Numbered from the stretch's first letter, positions 1 through 8,610 are shown. The stretch is DNA of 64,000 nt from Pseudonocardia ammonioxydans (GCF_900115005.1 NZ_FOUY01000028.1:24669-88668); one strand, 5' to 3'. The notes: generated from the sequence alone by a model not told the origin. Made by a program: numbers and translations.

Positions 1-62
1 TGCGCCGGGCGCCATCGCGACCGATCATGGACCGGCCCCGGACCCGACCGAGGAGGACCCGC

Positions 63-1523
63 GTGCCCGTCCTACCGCGCCGCACCGTCCTGCTCGGCAC
101 GCTGGCCGGCGCGCTCGCCGGAGCCCTGCCGCTCCCGGAGGCGGCCGCCGCACCGCGCGAGGTGCTGCGGCAGTCGTCGTTCCCGGACCCGTTCACGCTC
201 GGCGTCGCCTCCGGTGACCCGGCCCCGGACGGGGTCGTGCTCTGGACCCGGCTCGCCCCGCAGCCCGACGCCGACGACGGCCTCGGCGGGATGCCGGACC
301 GGCCGGTCGAGGTCGAGTGGGAGATCGCCGAGGACGAGGCCTTCACCCGGATCGTCCGGCGCGGGACCGAGACCGCGACACCGGAGTTCGCGCACAGCGT
401 GCACGCCGAGCCCGCCGGGCTCGCGCCCACCCGCGAGTACTTCTACCGGTTCCGCAGCGGCGGGCACCTCTCCCCCGCCGCGCGCACCCGGACCGCGCCC
501 GCCCCCGGGGCGGCGGTGCCCGCGCTGACCGTGGCCGCCGCGTCCTGCGCGAAGTTCGGCGCCGGGTACTTCACCGCCTACCGCGCGCTCGCCGACGACG
601 ACCCCGACCTCGTCCTGCACCTGGGCGACTACTTCTACGAGTCCGACGAGGGCGACGTCCGCGACCCGGGCGGGCCGGAGCCCACCGACCTCGCCGGGTA
701 CCGGCGCCGGCACGCGCACCAACGCTCGGACGCCGACCTGCGGGCCGCGCACGCGGTCGCCCCCTGGCTGGTCGTCTGGGACGACCACGAGCTGGTCAAC
801 AACTGGGCCGGCGCCGACCGCGGCCGCTCGCCGCTGCGCCGGCGCGCGGCGTTCCAGGCGTACTACGAGCACATGCCGCTGCGGCGCACGTCGGTGCCGC
901 GCGGGCTGGACCTGCAGCTCTACCGCCGGATCCCGTGGGGGTCGCTGGCGACGTTCCACATGCTCGACACCCGCCAGTACCGCGACCCGCGGGGCAGCGG
1001 CGGGTCGATCACCGGCGACGAGCAGGAGCGCTGGCTGCTCGACGGGTTCCGCACCTCGACCGCGGGCTGGGACGTGCTGGGCCAGCAGGTGTTCTTCGCC
1101 CCCCGCAGTGGCGACGGGCACAAGTCCGACACCTGGGAGAGCTATCCGGACTCCCGGGAACGGGTGCTGCGCGGACGGCTGGACTCGCCCGTGCGCAACG
1201 CGGTGGTCCTCACCGGCGACGAGCACGTCCACCACGCCAACGAGCTCGAGCTCGACGACCGGCCCGCCGGTACCGAGCTCGTGACCACCTCGATCACCTC
1301 AGGCGGCGACGGGGACTCCGGCGACGACTCCGGCTCCGGTGATGACGAGAACCCGCACATCCGCTACCGCGAGGACCGGCGCGGCTACCTGCTCACCCGG
1401 TTCACCCCGGCCGAGCTGCGCGCCGACTTCCGGGTGGTCGAGCAGGTCAGCCGGCCCGACGCCCCGGTCCGGACCTCGGCGACCTTCGTGGTGCCCGACG
1501 GCGGTGCGCTGACGCGCCCGTGA
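63..1523 (+). CDS. phoD: Alkaline phosphatase D family protein, Tat-exported
   Basis: Secreted phosphodiesterase/phosphomonoesterase of the PhoD family, which releases phosphate from organic esters outside the membrane using Ca/Fe cofactors. The N-terminus has a twin-arginine signal (PRRTVLLG followed by an Ala/Leu-rich stretch to about residue 30). The body shows the family's N-terminal fibronectin-like segment (FTLGVASGDP), then metal-site motifs HLGDYFYE, WDDHELVNN and LTGDEHVHH. The 486 aa length is normal for the family. I chose the GTG at 63 because AGGAGG lies 6 nt upstream; an in-frame ATG at 27 lacks such a site. A low-complexity Gly/Asp/Ser stretch (SGGDGDSGDDSGSGDDE) sits near the C-terminus. 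The stop codon lies inside the hairpin at 1519-1560. Confidence 0.9.
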   Translation: MPVLPRRTVLLGTLAGALAGALPLPEAAAAPREVLRQSSFPDPFTLGVASGDPAPDGVVLWTRLAPQPDADDGLGGMPDRPVEVEWEIAEDEAFTRIVRRGTETATPEFAHSVHAEPAGLAPTREYFYRFRSGGHLSPAARTRTAPAPGAAVPALTVAAASCAKFGAGYFTAYRALADDDPDLVLHLGDYFYESDEGDVRDPGGPEPTDLAGYRRRHAHQRSDADLRAAHAVAPWLVVWDDHELVNNWAGADRGRSPLRRRAAFQAYYEHMPLRRTSVPRGLDLQLYRRIPWGSLATFHMLDTRQYRDPRGSGGSITGDEQERWLLDGFRTSTAGWDVLGQQVFFAPRSGDGHKSDTWESYPDSRERVLRGRLDSPVRNAVVLTGDEHVHHANELELDDRPAGTELVTTSITSGGDGDSGDDSGSGDDENPHIRYREDRRGYLLTRFTPAELRADFRVVEQVSRPDAPVRTSATFVVPDGGALTRP

Positions 1524-1560
1524 GTGGAAACCGCGGCCGGGACCGCGGTTTCCACTCACG
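1519..1560. terminator. Long perfect hairpin between convergent genes
   Basis: Two perfect 18-bp arms (1519-1536 and 1543-1560, beginning CGTGAGTGGAAACCGCGG) enclose a 6-nt loop. The hairpin contains the phoD stop codon and ends 5 bp before the stop of the convergent acyl-CoA dehydrogenase, so it probably terminates both transcripts. No U-tract is present, as is common in high-GC actinomycetes. It closely resembles the hairpin at 40526-40567. Confidence 0.8.
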
Positions 1561-1565
1561 ACCCA

Positions 1566-2738
1566 TTATCCGGTTGCCACCTGTGGGGCCGCGACGTCGG
1601 CGCCGAGCGTGTCGAGCACGGCCGCGGCGATCCGCTCCCGGTGAGCCTCGGCCGACCCGAGCAGCTCGGCGTCGGCGATGGCCCGCTTGTAGTACAGGTG
1701 CGCCGCGTGCTCCCAGGTGAACCCGATGCCGCCGTGCAGCTGGATCGCGTCGGCGGCGGCCCGGTAGGCGACTTCGGAGCACCGGGCCTGGGCGATGGCG
1801 ACCGCCAGGTCGGCGTCGTCGAGCCGCGGATCGGCCACCGACCATGCCGCGTGCAGCGCGGCGCTGCGGGCCTGCTCGACCCCGACGAGCATGTCCGCGC
1901 AGCGGTGCTTGACCGCCTGGAACGAGCCGATCGGGCGGCCGAACTGCAGCCGCTCCTTCGCGTAGGCCACGGTGGTGTCCAGCAGCCGCTGTGCGATCCC
2001 GACCTGCTCGGCCGCGAGCAGCGCACCGGCCACCCGGAACGCGTGCGCCAGCGCGTGATCGGCGTCCGCGCCGGTGGCGAGGACGGTGCCCGTGGCGCCG
2101 TCGAGGGTGACGCGGGCGAGCCGCCGGGTCGGGTCGAGCGAGCCCCGCTCCTGCACACCCACTCCGGCCGCAGCGGGGTCGACGACGGCGAGCACCGGAC
2201 CGTCCGGCCCGGTCGCGGCCACCAGCAGGACGTCCGCCGCGGCCGCGTCCGGCACGAGCGCGACGGTGCCGCTCAGCGTCGTCCCCTCGGCGGTCACGCC
2301 CGCGGCCGTGGCGGGGCCGTGGGGCGCGAACACGTCCGCGACCAGCGCCGCCACCCGGGTGCCCTCCGCGAGGTCGGCCAGCAGCGCGTCGCGCTCCTGC
2401 CCGGCGGGCGCCGCGACCAGGGCCGGGACCGCCAGGCCGACCGTGCCCAGCAGCGGTCCGGTGACCAGTGCCGCGCCCAGTTCCTCCGCCGCGATCGCCT
2501 GGTCGACGAGCGTACCGCCGGCCCCGCCCAGCTCCTCCGGGACGGCGAGCGCGAGCGCACCCAGCTCGCCGCCGAGCCGGGCCCACAGGGCGCGGTCCCA
2601 GCCGTCGTCGGAGTCCATGAGGCGCCGGACGGTCGCCTCGTCGTGCGCACGCTCGCAGAACCGGCGCAGTGCCGAGCGCAGCTCGCGCTGCTCCTCGGTG
2701 ACGTCGAACTCCTGGAGTCCGTTCTCGACCTCAGCCAC
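1566..2738 (-). CDS. Acyl-CoA dehydrogenase, probable non-catalytic partner subunit
   Basis: FAD-binding acyl-CoA dehydrogenase fold, 390 aa. The N-terminal helical domain, middle beta domain and C-terminal helical bundle (FGRPIGSFQAVKHRCADM; AIQLHGGIGFTWEHAAHLYYKRA) are all recognisable. The C-terminal position where many family members carry a Glu in an IYEGT/IEGGT motif reads AELLGSAEAHRER, so the usual catalytic base is not evident. The GTG start at 2738 has AAGGAGG upstream and overlaps the 3' end of the neighbouring dehydrogenase by 8 bp, so the two are translationally coupled. In mycobacterial steroid catabolism such pairs form heteromeric enzymes; that is the inference here. Substrate unknown. 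Confidence 0.85.
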   Translation of the reverse strand: MAEVENGLQEFDVTEEQRELRSALRRFCERAHDEATVRRLMDSDDGWDRALWARLGGELGALALAVPEELGGAGGTLVDQAIAAEELGAALVTGPLLGTVGLAVPALVAAPAGQERDALLADLAEGTRVAALVADVFAPHGPATAAGVTAEGTTLSGTVALVPDAAAADVLLVAATGPDGPVLAVVDPAAAGVGVQERGSLDPTRRLARVTLDGATGTVLATGADADHALAHAFRVAGALLAAEQVGIAQRLLDTTVAYAKERLQFGRPIGSFQAVKHRCADMLVGVEQARSAALHAAWSVADPRLDDADLAVAIAQARCSEVAYRAAADAIQLHGGIGFTWEHAAHLYYKRAIADAELLGSAEAHRERIAAAVLDTLGADVAAPQVATG

Positions 2739-3954
2739 GGGGAACCTCCTTCCACGGACGGTCCGAGTCGGACCGCGGCTCGCCGGGCAGGCTCAGCACC
2801 CGCTCGCCGAGGATGTTGCGCATGACCTCCGAGGTACCGCCCTCGATCGTGTTCGCCCGGGACCGCAGGAAGCGTTGCTGCAGCGTGGAGCCGGGGTCGG
2901 CGTGGACCCGCTCGCGGCTCATCGTGTAGTCGTCGTAGAGCAGCGCCTCCGGGCCCAGAAGGTCCATACAGAACTCGTAGACCTCCTGGTTCAGCTCGGC
3001 ACCGACCAGTTTGGACACCGATCCCTCGGGTCCCGGCTGTCCGGCCGTCGCAGTGCGCCGGGCCCGGGCGAGGGTCAGCCGGTGCGTCTCCGCGCGGGTC
3101 CACAGTGCGGCGAGGCGGTCGCGCAGGACGGGTGTGTGCCGCTCGGGGTGGGCCCGCCACAGGCCCAGCGCCTCGGCGATGACGCCGCTGCCGCGCGGTC
3201 CCGTGACCCCACCGATCGCGGTGCGCTCGTTCATCAGCGTGGTGATCGCGACCTTCCACCCGGCGCCGACCTCACCGAGCCGGTGCGCGTCGAGGACCCG
3301 CGCGTCGTTCAGGTAGACCTCGTTGAACTCGGCCTGCCCGGTCATCTGCCGCAGCGGCCGCACCTCGACACCGGGTTGCTGCATGTCGATCACGAAGTAG
3401 GTCAGGCCGCGGTGCTTGGGCTGGTCGGGGTCGGTTCGGGCGACGAGCATCCCCCACCGCGCCACGTGGGCCAGGGTGGTCCACACCTTCTGGCCGTTGA
3501 CGACCCACTCGTCGCCGTCGGGGACCGCGGTGCTCGCCAGCCCGGCGACGTCGGACCCGGCACCGGGCTCACTGAACAGCTGGCACCAGATCTCCTCGCC
3601 GGTGGCCATCGGGCGCAGCCAGGCCGCGACCTGCTCGCGGTCGCGGCCGTACTCGACGACGGTGGGGGCGCCCATGCCGTAGCCGATCGGGTTGACCGCG
3701 AACATCCGGGCACCGCCGGCGGCGGTCACGATCTCGTCGACGACCGCCTGCAGGCCGCGGGAGAGTCCTCGCCCGCCGAGACCCTCGGGGTGGTGGACCC
3801 AGGCCAGGCCCGCGTCGTAGAGGGCGCCGAAGAGCTCCTCCCGGGAGACCGTCCGCGGGTCGTGGGCGGCGACCACCGCGCGGGCCGCCTCCTCGACGCG
3901 GGCGGCCTCGGACGTGGCGGACAGGGTGTCGGTCGTGGTGGCGGGCGGGCTCAT
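2731..3954 (-). CDS. Acyl-CoA dehydrogenase, probable catalytic subunit
   Basis: FAD-dependent alpha,beta-dehydrogenation of an acyl-CoA thioester. At 407 aa it shows the family signatures WCQLFSEPGAGSDVAGL in the middle domain and ANTIEGGTSEVMRNILGERVL at the C-terminus; the Glu in IEGG is where the catalytic base lies in most short-chain members. First gene of a two-gene operon whose downstream partner lacks that Glu. I place the start at ATG 3954, with GGAGG 4 nt upstream; the GTG at 3957 is too close to the ribosome-binding site. Substrate not deducible from sequence; a branched or ring-containing acyl-CoA is possible given the heteromeric arrangement. Confidence 0.87.
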   Translation of the reverse strand: MSPPATTTDTLSATSEAARVEEAARAVVAAHDPRTVSREELFGALYDAGLAWVHHPEGLGGRGLSRGLQAVVDEIVTAAGGARMFAVNPIGYGMGAPTVVEYGRDREQVAAWLRPMATGEEIWCQLFSEPGAGSDVAGLASTAVPDGDEWVVNGQKVWTTLAHVARWGMLVARTDPDQPKHRGLTYFVIDMQQPGVEVRPLRQMTGQAEFNEVYLNDARVLDAHRLGEVGAGWKVAITTLMNERTAIGGVTGPRGSGVIAEALGLWRAHPERHTPVLRDRLAALWTRAETHRLTLARARRTATAGQPGPEGSVSKLVGAELNQEVYEFCMDLLGPEALLYDDYTMSRERVHADPGSTLQQRFLRSRANTIEGGTSEVMRNILGERVLSLPGEPRSDSDRPWKEVPRG

Positions 3955-4131
3955 CACACCTCCGGGAACGCATCGTTGCTGTCGCTCACGAACCTATCCG
4001 GCTCGGCGGCTGCCGACCACGGGGCCGCGCGGGCCCACCGACCGACGGCACCACGGCCGGTGCCCGGCACCGCCGAATTGTCGGGGCCACCTGCCATCGT
4101 TCGTACATTCGTTCGAGACACGGAGGATGCC

Positions 4132-4614
4132 ATGTGTGAGGTCTGCTGTGAGGTCTGCCGGGGCCGGTCGCGGGACGACGTCGACCGGGACACCGTCCGG
4201 AGCATCGAGCGGTACGGCTGGGCCGTACAGGCGGTGGGCGGCGACCGGCTGCACCCGCCCTGGGCCTACACCGTCGGGCTGCACCTGTACGGCCAGCCGG
4301 AACTGGTGGTCACCGGGATGGCGGCACGACGCGCCCACACCCTGCTCAACGAACGGGCCGAGCACCACGTCCGCCACACCGGCGAGCCACCCGTCCCCGG
4401 CACCGGGATGTCACTGCGCGATGGCCCGACGATCGAGTTCGTCGAGCTGCCCCACCCGGACGCGCACCTGTTCACAGCGGTCCGCCTCCTGGGCCCCGGT
4501 GTCCGCGCGGTGCAGATCGTGTGGGCCGACGACCGTGGCCGGTGGCCGTGGGAGCGGGGGTTCCGTGGCCGGCGCGGCGGCCAACCGGTGCTCGGGCCGC
4601 GGGGCCGCCGGTGA
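4132..4614 (+). CDS. DUF4262 domain protein
   Basis: Soluble 160-aa protein matching the DUF4262 pattern: an N-terminal segment beginning a helix (DTVRSIERYGWAVQAV), then PPWAYTVGLHLYGQPELVVTGM and a C-terminal half with IEFVELPHPDAHL. The N-terminus has an unusual Cys cluster (MCEVCCEVCRG), a possible metal or redox site. The ATG at 4132 follows CGGAGG. No biochemical role is established for the family. It stands alone between the divergent dehydrogenase operon and the helicase gene; the 177 bp upstream must hold promoters for both directions, but I could not pick them out with confidence. Confidence 0.75.
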   Translation: MCEVCCEVCRGRSRDDVDRDTVRSIERYGWAVQAVGGDRLHPPWAYTVGLHLYGQPELVVTGMAARRAHTLLNERAEHHVRHTGEPPVPGTGMSLRDGPTIEFVELPHPDAHLFTAVRLLGPGVRAVQIVWADDRGRWPWERGFRGRRGGQPVLGPRGRR

Positions 4615-4662
4615 ACCGCCCACGGCCGCGACGGCCGGCGGCGGGCGGGAATACTGACGCCG

Positions 4663-7503
4663 ATGGGTTCCCCGCTCCCCGACCGGCCGGTCGGCGCCGT
4701 GTCCGACAGTGCTGTATCCGAGGGCGCTGTGTCCGAGGATGCAGTGCCCGAGGGCGCTGTGCCCGACGATGCAGTGGCCGAGGGCGCTGTGCCCGACGAT
4801 GCAGCGACCGCGGGTCCTGTGCCCGACCGTGCAGTGGCCGACGCTGCCATGGCCGACCTGCCGGTCGCTGCGGTTCTCGACGACCTGCGCCGGGCCCTCG
4901 GCGAACACGGCTCGGCCGTGCTCGTCGCACCGCCCGGGACCGGCAAGACGACGCTCGTCCCGCCGGCGCTGGCCGGGCTGTGGTCCGGGGCCGCCCCGGC
5001 CGGGAAGGTCCTGGTCGCCGAGCCCCGCCGGGTCGCCGCCCGCGCGGCCGCCGCCCGGATGTCGGCGCTGCTCGGCACCGCGGTCGGCGGGACGGTCGGG
5101 TACCGGGTGCGCGGTGATGCGCGGACCGGCCCGGACACCCGGGTCGAGGTGGTGACGTCCGGACTGCTGCTGCGCCTGCTCGCGACCGACCCCGAGCTGG
5201 CCGGGGTGTCCACCGTGATGCTGGACGAGGTGCACGAGAGGCACCTCGACGCCGACCTGCTGCTCACACTGCTGCTCGACGCGCGCGACGGCCTCCGCCC
5301 GGATCTGCGGCTGCTGGCCACGTCGGCGACCCTCGACGCCGCCCGCCCGGCCGCGCTGCTCGGCGGGGACTCTCCCGCCCCGGTGCTCGAGGTCGCGGCC
5401 CGCACCCACGACGTCGCGATCACCCATGTCCCGCCGGCACGCGGCGAGCGGATCGAGACGACGGTGGTCCGGGCCGTGCGCCGCGCGATCGAGCACGGCA
5501 GCGTGCTCGCGTTCCTGCCCGGGGTCGCCGAGATCGGGCGCGTCGCGTCGGCACTGCGCGACGTCGACGCGGACGTGCTCCCGCTGCACGGCAGGCTGCC
5601 TGCGTCCGAACAGGACGCTGCGCTGCGCGAGGGGCCACGCCGCCGGGTGGTGCTCGCCACGGCCGTGGCCGAGTCGAGCCTGACCGTGCCCGGGGTGCGG
5701 GCCGTCGTCGACTCCGGGCTCGCCCGGATCCCGCAGACCGACCACCGGCGTGGTCTGTCCGGCCTCGTCACCCGCCGGGTGTCCCGCGCGGTGGCGACCC
5801 AGCGCGCCGGGCGGGCCGGCCGCGAGGCGCCCGGCGTCGCCTACCGCTGCTGGCCCGAGGGCGAGGGCCTCGCCGACGCACCCGACCCCGAGATCCGCAC
5901 CGCGGACCTGACCTCGCTCGCACTGGACCTGGCTGTGTGGGGCACTCCGGACGGCGGCGGGCTGCGCTGGTGGGACGCGCCCCCGCCGGGCCCGCTCGCC
6001 GCCGGGCGCGCGGTGCTCACCGCGCTCGGAGCACTCGACCCCGCGGGCGCCGTCACCGACCGCGGGCGGCGGATCGCGGCCCTGGGCCTGCATCCGCGGC
6101 TGGCCCGGGCGCTGCTCGACGGCGTCGCGGCCGGTGGCGATCCGCGCGAGGTCGCGGGGATCGTCGCCGTGCTCGACGACGACACCCTCGCCGGTCCCGC
6201 GGACGACCTCGCCGTCGCGCTCGCCCGGCTGCGCTCCGGCGACGCGCCCGGTGCCCGGCGCTGGCGCGCCGAACGAGACCGGCTCGCCGGGGCCCTGCGC
6301 CGCACCGCGCCCACCGCCAACGGTCCCCAGGGGCACCCTCGGGGCGCCGGGCGCCACGAGGGGGCCCCTCGGGACACCACGGGAGGGGAAACGGCCGGCG
6401 CACCGGGCTCCGCCGCCGCGGCCGGGCTCACCCCCGCCGACGGCTCCGAGGGGCACCCTCGGGGCCCCGGGCGCCACGAGGGGGCCCCTCGGGGCGCGGC
6501 GGGGAACCGCCGTGGCGACCCGGAGCTCGTCCCGCTCGTCACCGGGTTCGCGCACCCGGAGCGCCTGGCCCGGCGCCGCGACGCCAACTCCGGGGTGTAT
6601 CTCATGGCCGGCGGCACGGCCGTCGAGGTCTCCCCCGGCCCGCTGCGCGACGCCGAGTGGCTGGCCGTGGCCGTGGCCGACCGACGGCCCGGGCAGGTGC
6701 ACGGCCGCGTCCGGCTGGCGGTCCCGACCGACCGGGAGACCGCCGAACGGGCCGGTGCCCCGCTGCTGGTCACCGGCGCCGAGGTCGTGTGGTCCGACGG
6801 TGACGTCCGGGCCCGCACGGTGCACCGGCTCGGTGCCGTCGTGCTCACCGAGCGGCCCGACCCGGAGCCCGATTCCGCCGCGGTGCGCGACGCACTGGTC
6901 GCGGGGCTGCGGGCGGAGGGGACCGGGCTGCTGCGCTGGACGGCGGGTGCCACGTCGCTGCGCGAACGCCTCGGTTTCCTGCACCGGGTGCTCGGCGACC
7001 CGTGGCCGGACGTCTCGGAGCAGGCGCTGCTGGACTCCGCCGCGGACCCGGCAGGCTGGCTGGCCGGGTCGCTGGCCACCGCCCGGCGACGGTCCGACCT
7101 GGCTCGGGTGGATGCCGGCCCGGCGCTGCGGGCCCACGTCGCGGCGCACGCCGGTGCGGCCGTCGGGCGGATCGACGAGCTCGCCCCGGAACGTCTCCCC
7201 GTCCCGTCCGGGTCCCGGATCGCGCTCGACTACTCCGGTGACGCGCCCGCGCTGCCGGTGCGGGTGCAGGAGGTGTTCGGTTGGACCGGCTCACCGACCG
7301 TCGCCGACGGCCGGGTGCCGGTCGTGCTGCACCTGCTCTCGCCGGCGGGACGGCCCGCGGCGGTGACCGCGGACCTCGACTCGTTCTGGGACACCGGCTA
7401 CCCGCAGGTCCGGGCCGAGCTGCGCGGCCGGTACCCGAAACACGCCTGGCCGGAGGACCCGCGCACGGCCGTGCCCGGACGCGGCACCGGTAGGCGGCGC
7501 TGA
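4663..7503 (+). CDS. hrpB: ATP-dependent RNA helicase, HrpB type
   Basis: DEAH-type superfamily 2 helicase of 946 aa. After an N-terminal repeat region come motif I (PPGTGKTT), motif II (DEVHERH), motif III (ATSATLDA), the second RecA-like domain (LPGVAEIGRV, ESSLTVPGVRAVVDSG, QRAGRAGRE), the helicase-associated domain and the HrpB C-terminal domain ending PKHAWPEDP. The role in RNA metabolism is poorly defined in actinobacteria. The ATG at 4663 lies 7 nt after AATACT, suggesting a leaderless mRNA; ATG 4849, just before the conserved region, is the alternative start. Two low-complexity insertions, the pentapeptide repeats at the start and the 120-bp-spaced duplication in the middle, are not typical of the family. 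Confidence 0.9.
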   Translation: MGSPLPDRPVGAVSDSAVSEGAVSEDAVPEGAVPDDAVAEGAVPDDAATAGPVPDRAVADAAMADLPVAAVLDDLRRALGEHGSAVLVAPPGTGKTTLVPPALAGLWSGAAPAGKVLVAEPRRVAARAAAARMSALLGTAVGGTVGYRVRGDARTGPDTRVEVVTSGLLLRLLATDPELAGVSTVMLDEVHERHLDADLLLTLLLDARDGLRPDLRLLATSATLDAARPAALLGGDSPAPVLEVAARTHDVAITHVPPARGERIETTVVRAVRRAIEHGSVLAFLPGVAEIGRVASALRDVDADVLPLHGRLPASEQDAALREGPRRRVVLATAVAESSLTVPGVRAVVDSGLARIPQTDHRRGLSGLVTRRVSRAVATQRAGRAGREAPGVAYRCWPEGEGLADAPDPEIRTADLTSLALDLAVWGTPDGGGLRWWDAPPPGPLAAGRAVLTALGALDPAGAVTDRGRRIAALGLHPRLARALLDGVAAGGDPREVAGIVAVLDDDTLAGPADDLAVALARLRSGDAPGARRWRAERDRLAGALRRTAPTANGPQGHPRGAGRHEGAPRDTTGGETAGAPGSAAAAGLTPADGSEGHPRGPGRHEGAPRGAAGNRRGDPELVPLVTGFAHPERLARRRDANSGVYLMAGGTAVEVSPGPLRDAEWLAVAVADRRPGQVHGRVRLAVPTDRETAERAGAPLLVTGAEVVWSDGDVRARTVHRLGAVVLTERPDPEPDSAAVRDALVAGLRAEGTGLLRWTAGATSLRERLGFLHRVLGDPWPDVSEQALLDSAADPAGWLAGSLATARRRSDLARVDAGPALRAHVAAHAGAAVGRIDELAPERLPVPSGSRIALDYSGDAPALPVRVQEVFGWTGSPTVADGRVPVVLHLLSPAGRPAAVTADLDSFWDTGYPQVRAELRGRYPKHAWPEDPRTAVPGRGTGRRR
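4696..4845 (+). repeat. 15-bp tandem repeat encoding pentapeptides at the HrpB N-terminus
   Basis: About ten degenerate 15-bp units encode AVSEG, AVSED, AVPEG, AVPDD, AVAEG, AVPDD, AATAG, PVPDR, AVADA and AMADL. Units such as GTGCCCGACGATGCA recur exactly. The period keeps the reading frame. The repeat lies before the conserved helicase core and is probably a flexible acidic tail, if translated. Confidence 0.85.
6312..6493 (+). repeat. Direct repeat with internal inverted repeats inside hrpB
   Basis: A segment of about 62 bp occurs twice (6312-6373 and 6432-6493), offset by exactly 120 bp, so both copies stay in frame and encode EGHPRGPGRHEGAPRG-like text. Each copy contains complementary arms; in the second copy CCGAGGGGC and GCCCCTCGG can form a stem. 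It lies between the helicase-associated and C-terminal domains, where an insertion would be tolerated. Confidence 0.8.
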
Positions 7504-7814
7504 TCCCCGGGCCGGCAGCGGCCCGCCCGGCAGCCGGGCCGGGCGGGGCGGCAGCCGGGCCGGGCGGCATCGACCCGGCGGCCCTGCTCGGCTGCACCGG
7601 CCCGACAGCCCGGCCCGGCGGGCACCACCCCGGCAGCCCTGCCCGGCTGCGGCCGACCCGGCACAGCCCGACAGGCCTGCCCGGCGAGACCAGCCCGACG
7701 GCTCTGCCGGCTGCAACGGACCGGCAGTACCGGCCCGACAGCCCGGCCCGGCGACACCGGCCCGGGCCGCTGCGCCCGGCCGACACCCGGCGCACGGCGA
7801 GCCCGTGACCCGCG
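7504..7814. repeat. GC-rich degenerate repeat region without a gene
   Basis: The 311 bp between hrpB and the convergent sortase gene are made of degenerate repetitions around CAGCCCGGCCCGGCG and GGCAGCCGGGCCGGGCGG. The frame stays open on the minus strand as a Pro/Gly/Arg/Ala-rich text with no recognisable domain, so I do not call a gene. The many complementary GCCGGGC/GCCCGGC blocks could fold strongly and may end both converging transcripts. Confidence 0.6.
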
Positions 7815-8597
7815 TCAGCGCACCTGCTCGGCGAAGACAACGATGTTGTCGGTGTAGCTGTCCGCCGTCCGGTCGAACGCCCCGCCACAGGTGATCAACC
7901 GCAGGCCCGCGTGGTCGAGGTCGCCGTAGACCTCCTCGGTGGGGAACTCCGCCTTCGGGTACTGGCCGACCCGGCTCACCGCGAACACCACCGTCGTCCC
8001 GTCGGCCCGGTCGACGTGGATCTCGTCGCCGGCCTCGAGGGCGTCCAGGTCGGCGAACGCGCCGGGCAGGCCCTTCCAGTCGACGTGCGCAGCCAGCACC
8101 GCGGGTCCCAGCTCGCCCGGCGTGGGCGCGCCGGTGAACCAGCCGACCGTGCCGGCGTCATCGGGGACCTCCATGGAACCGTCCGGGTGCAGGCCGAGCG
8201 GCACCGGCGCGGTATCGACGCCGAGCCGGTCCACCCGGAGCCGCACGGGCTCCGAGCGGACCAGGGCCACCGGTCCCTCCGGGAGCAGAGCCGGCGCCGC
8301 ACTCCCGGCCGTGCCGGAAGCGGCAGCCGGCGGGACCGCGCCCCCGACCGGCGCTCCGGCGAACGGTGCACTACCCGCCGAGGGCGGTGTTCCGTCCGGT
8401 ACCCGCCCGGCGGCCTCCGGGGCCGCGGCCGGATCGGCCACCACGAGCGCGGCGAGCGCGACCACGACCGGTGCCGCGATCCGCACGAGCCGGCGGCCCG
8501 GCGCAGCCGGCCGCCGCGACCGCACCATCGGGACACGGGCGTAGCCGTCCACAGGGGTACGGACGGCCGGTCCGGGCCGGGGCTCGGGAGCGGTCAC
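7815..8597 (-). CDS. Class F sortase
   Basis: Cell-surface transpeptidase of the actinobacterial class F type, about 260 aa. An N-terminal membrane anchor (LVRIAAPVVVALAALVVA) precedes a Pro/Ala-rich linker and the catalytic domain. The presumed catalytic residues are visible: His in LAAHVDW, Cys in LRLITCGG, and an Arg shortly after the Cys in FDRTADSYTDNIVVF, the usual class F ending. I start at GTG 8597, 13 bp after the excalibur gene's stop; longer in-frame starts would run into that gene, and ATG 8528 is also possible. Class F substrates are poorly known. Adjacency to a secreted excalibur protein suggests one operon acting at the cell surface. Confidence 0.87.
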   Translation of the reverse strand: MTAPEPRPGPAVRTPVDGYARVPMVRSRRPAAPGRRLVRIAAPVVVALAALVVADPAAAPEAAGRVPDGTPPSAGSAPFAGAPVGGAVPPAAASGTAGSAAPALLPEGPVALVRSEPVRLRVDRLGVDTAPVPLGLHPDGSMEVPDDAGTVGWFTGAPTPGELGPAVLAAHVDWKGLPGAFADLDALEAGDEIHVDRADGTTVVFAVSRVGQYPKAEFPTEEVYGDLDHAGLRLITCGGAFDRTADSYTDNIVVFAEQVR

Positions 8598-8610
8598 GGT
8601 GGCGCGGTGC

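Noticed and set aside
4078..4109. Promoter with TTGTCG and TACATT before the DUF4262 gene
   Set aside because: The spacing is 20 nt, too long for a standard promoter; not listed as a feature.
4411..7149. 912-codon minus-strand frame over hrpB
   Set aside because: Arg/Gly/Pro/Gln-rich shadow; helicase motifs lie on the plus strand.
7504..7888. Pro/Gly-rich minus-strand coding frame (GRAVG-type repeats)
   Set aside because: No start signal, no domain, and the text follows from the DNA repeat; described as a repeat region instead.
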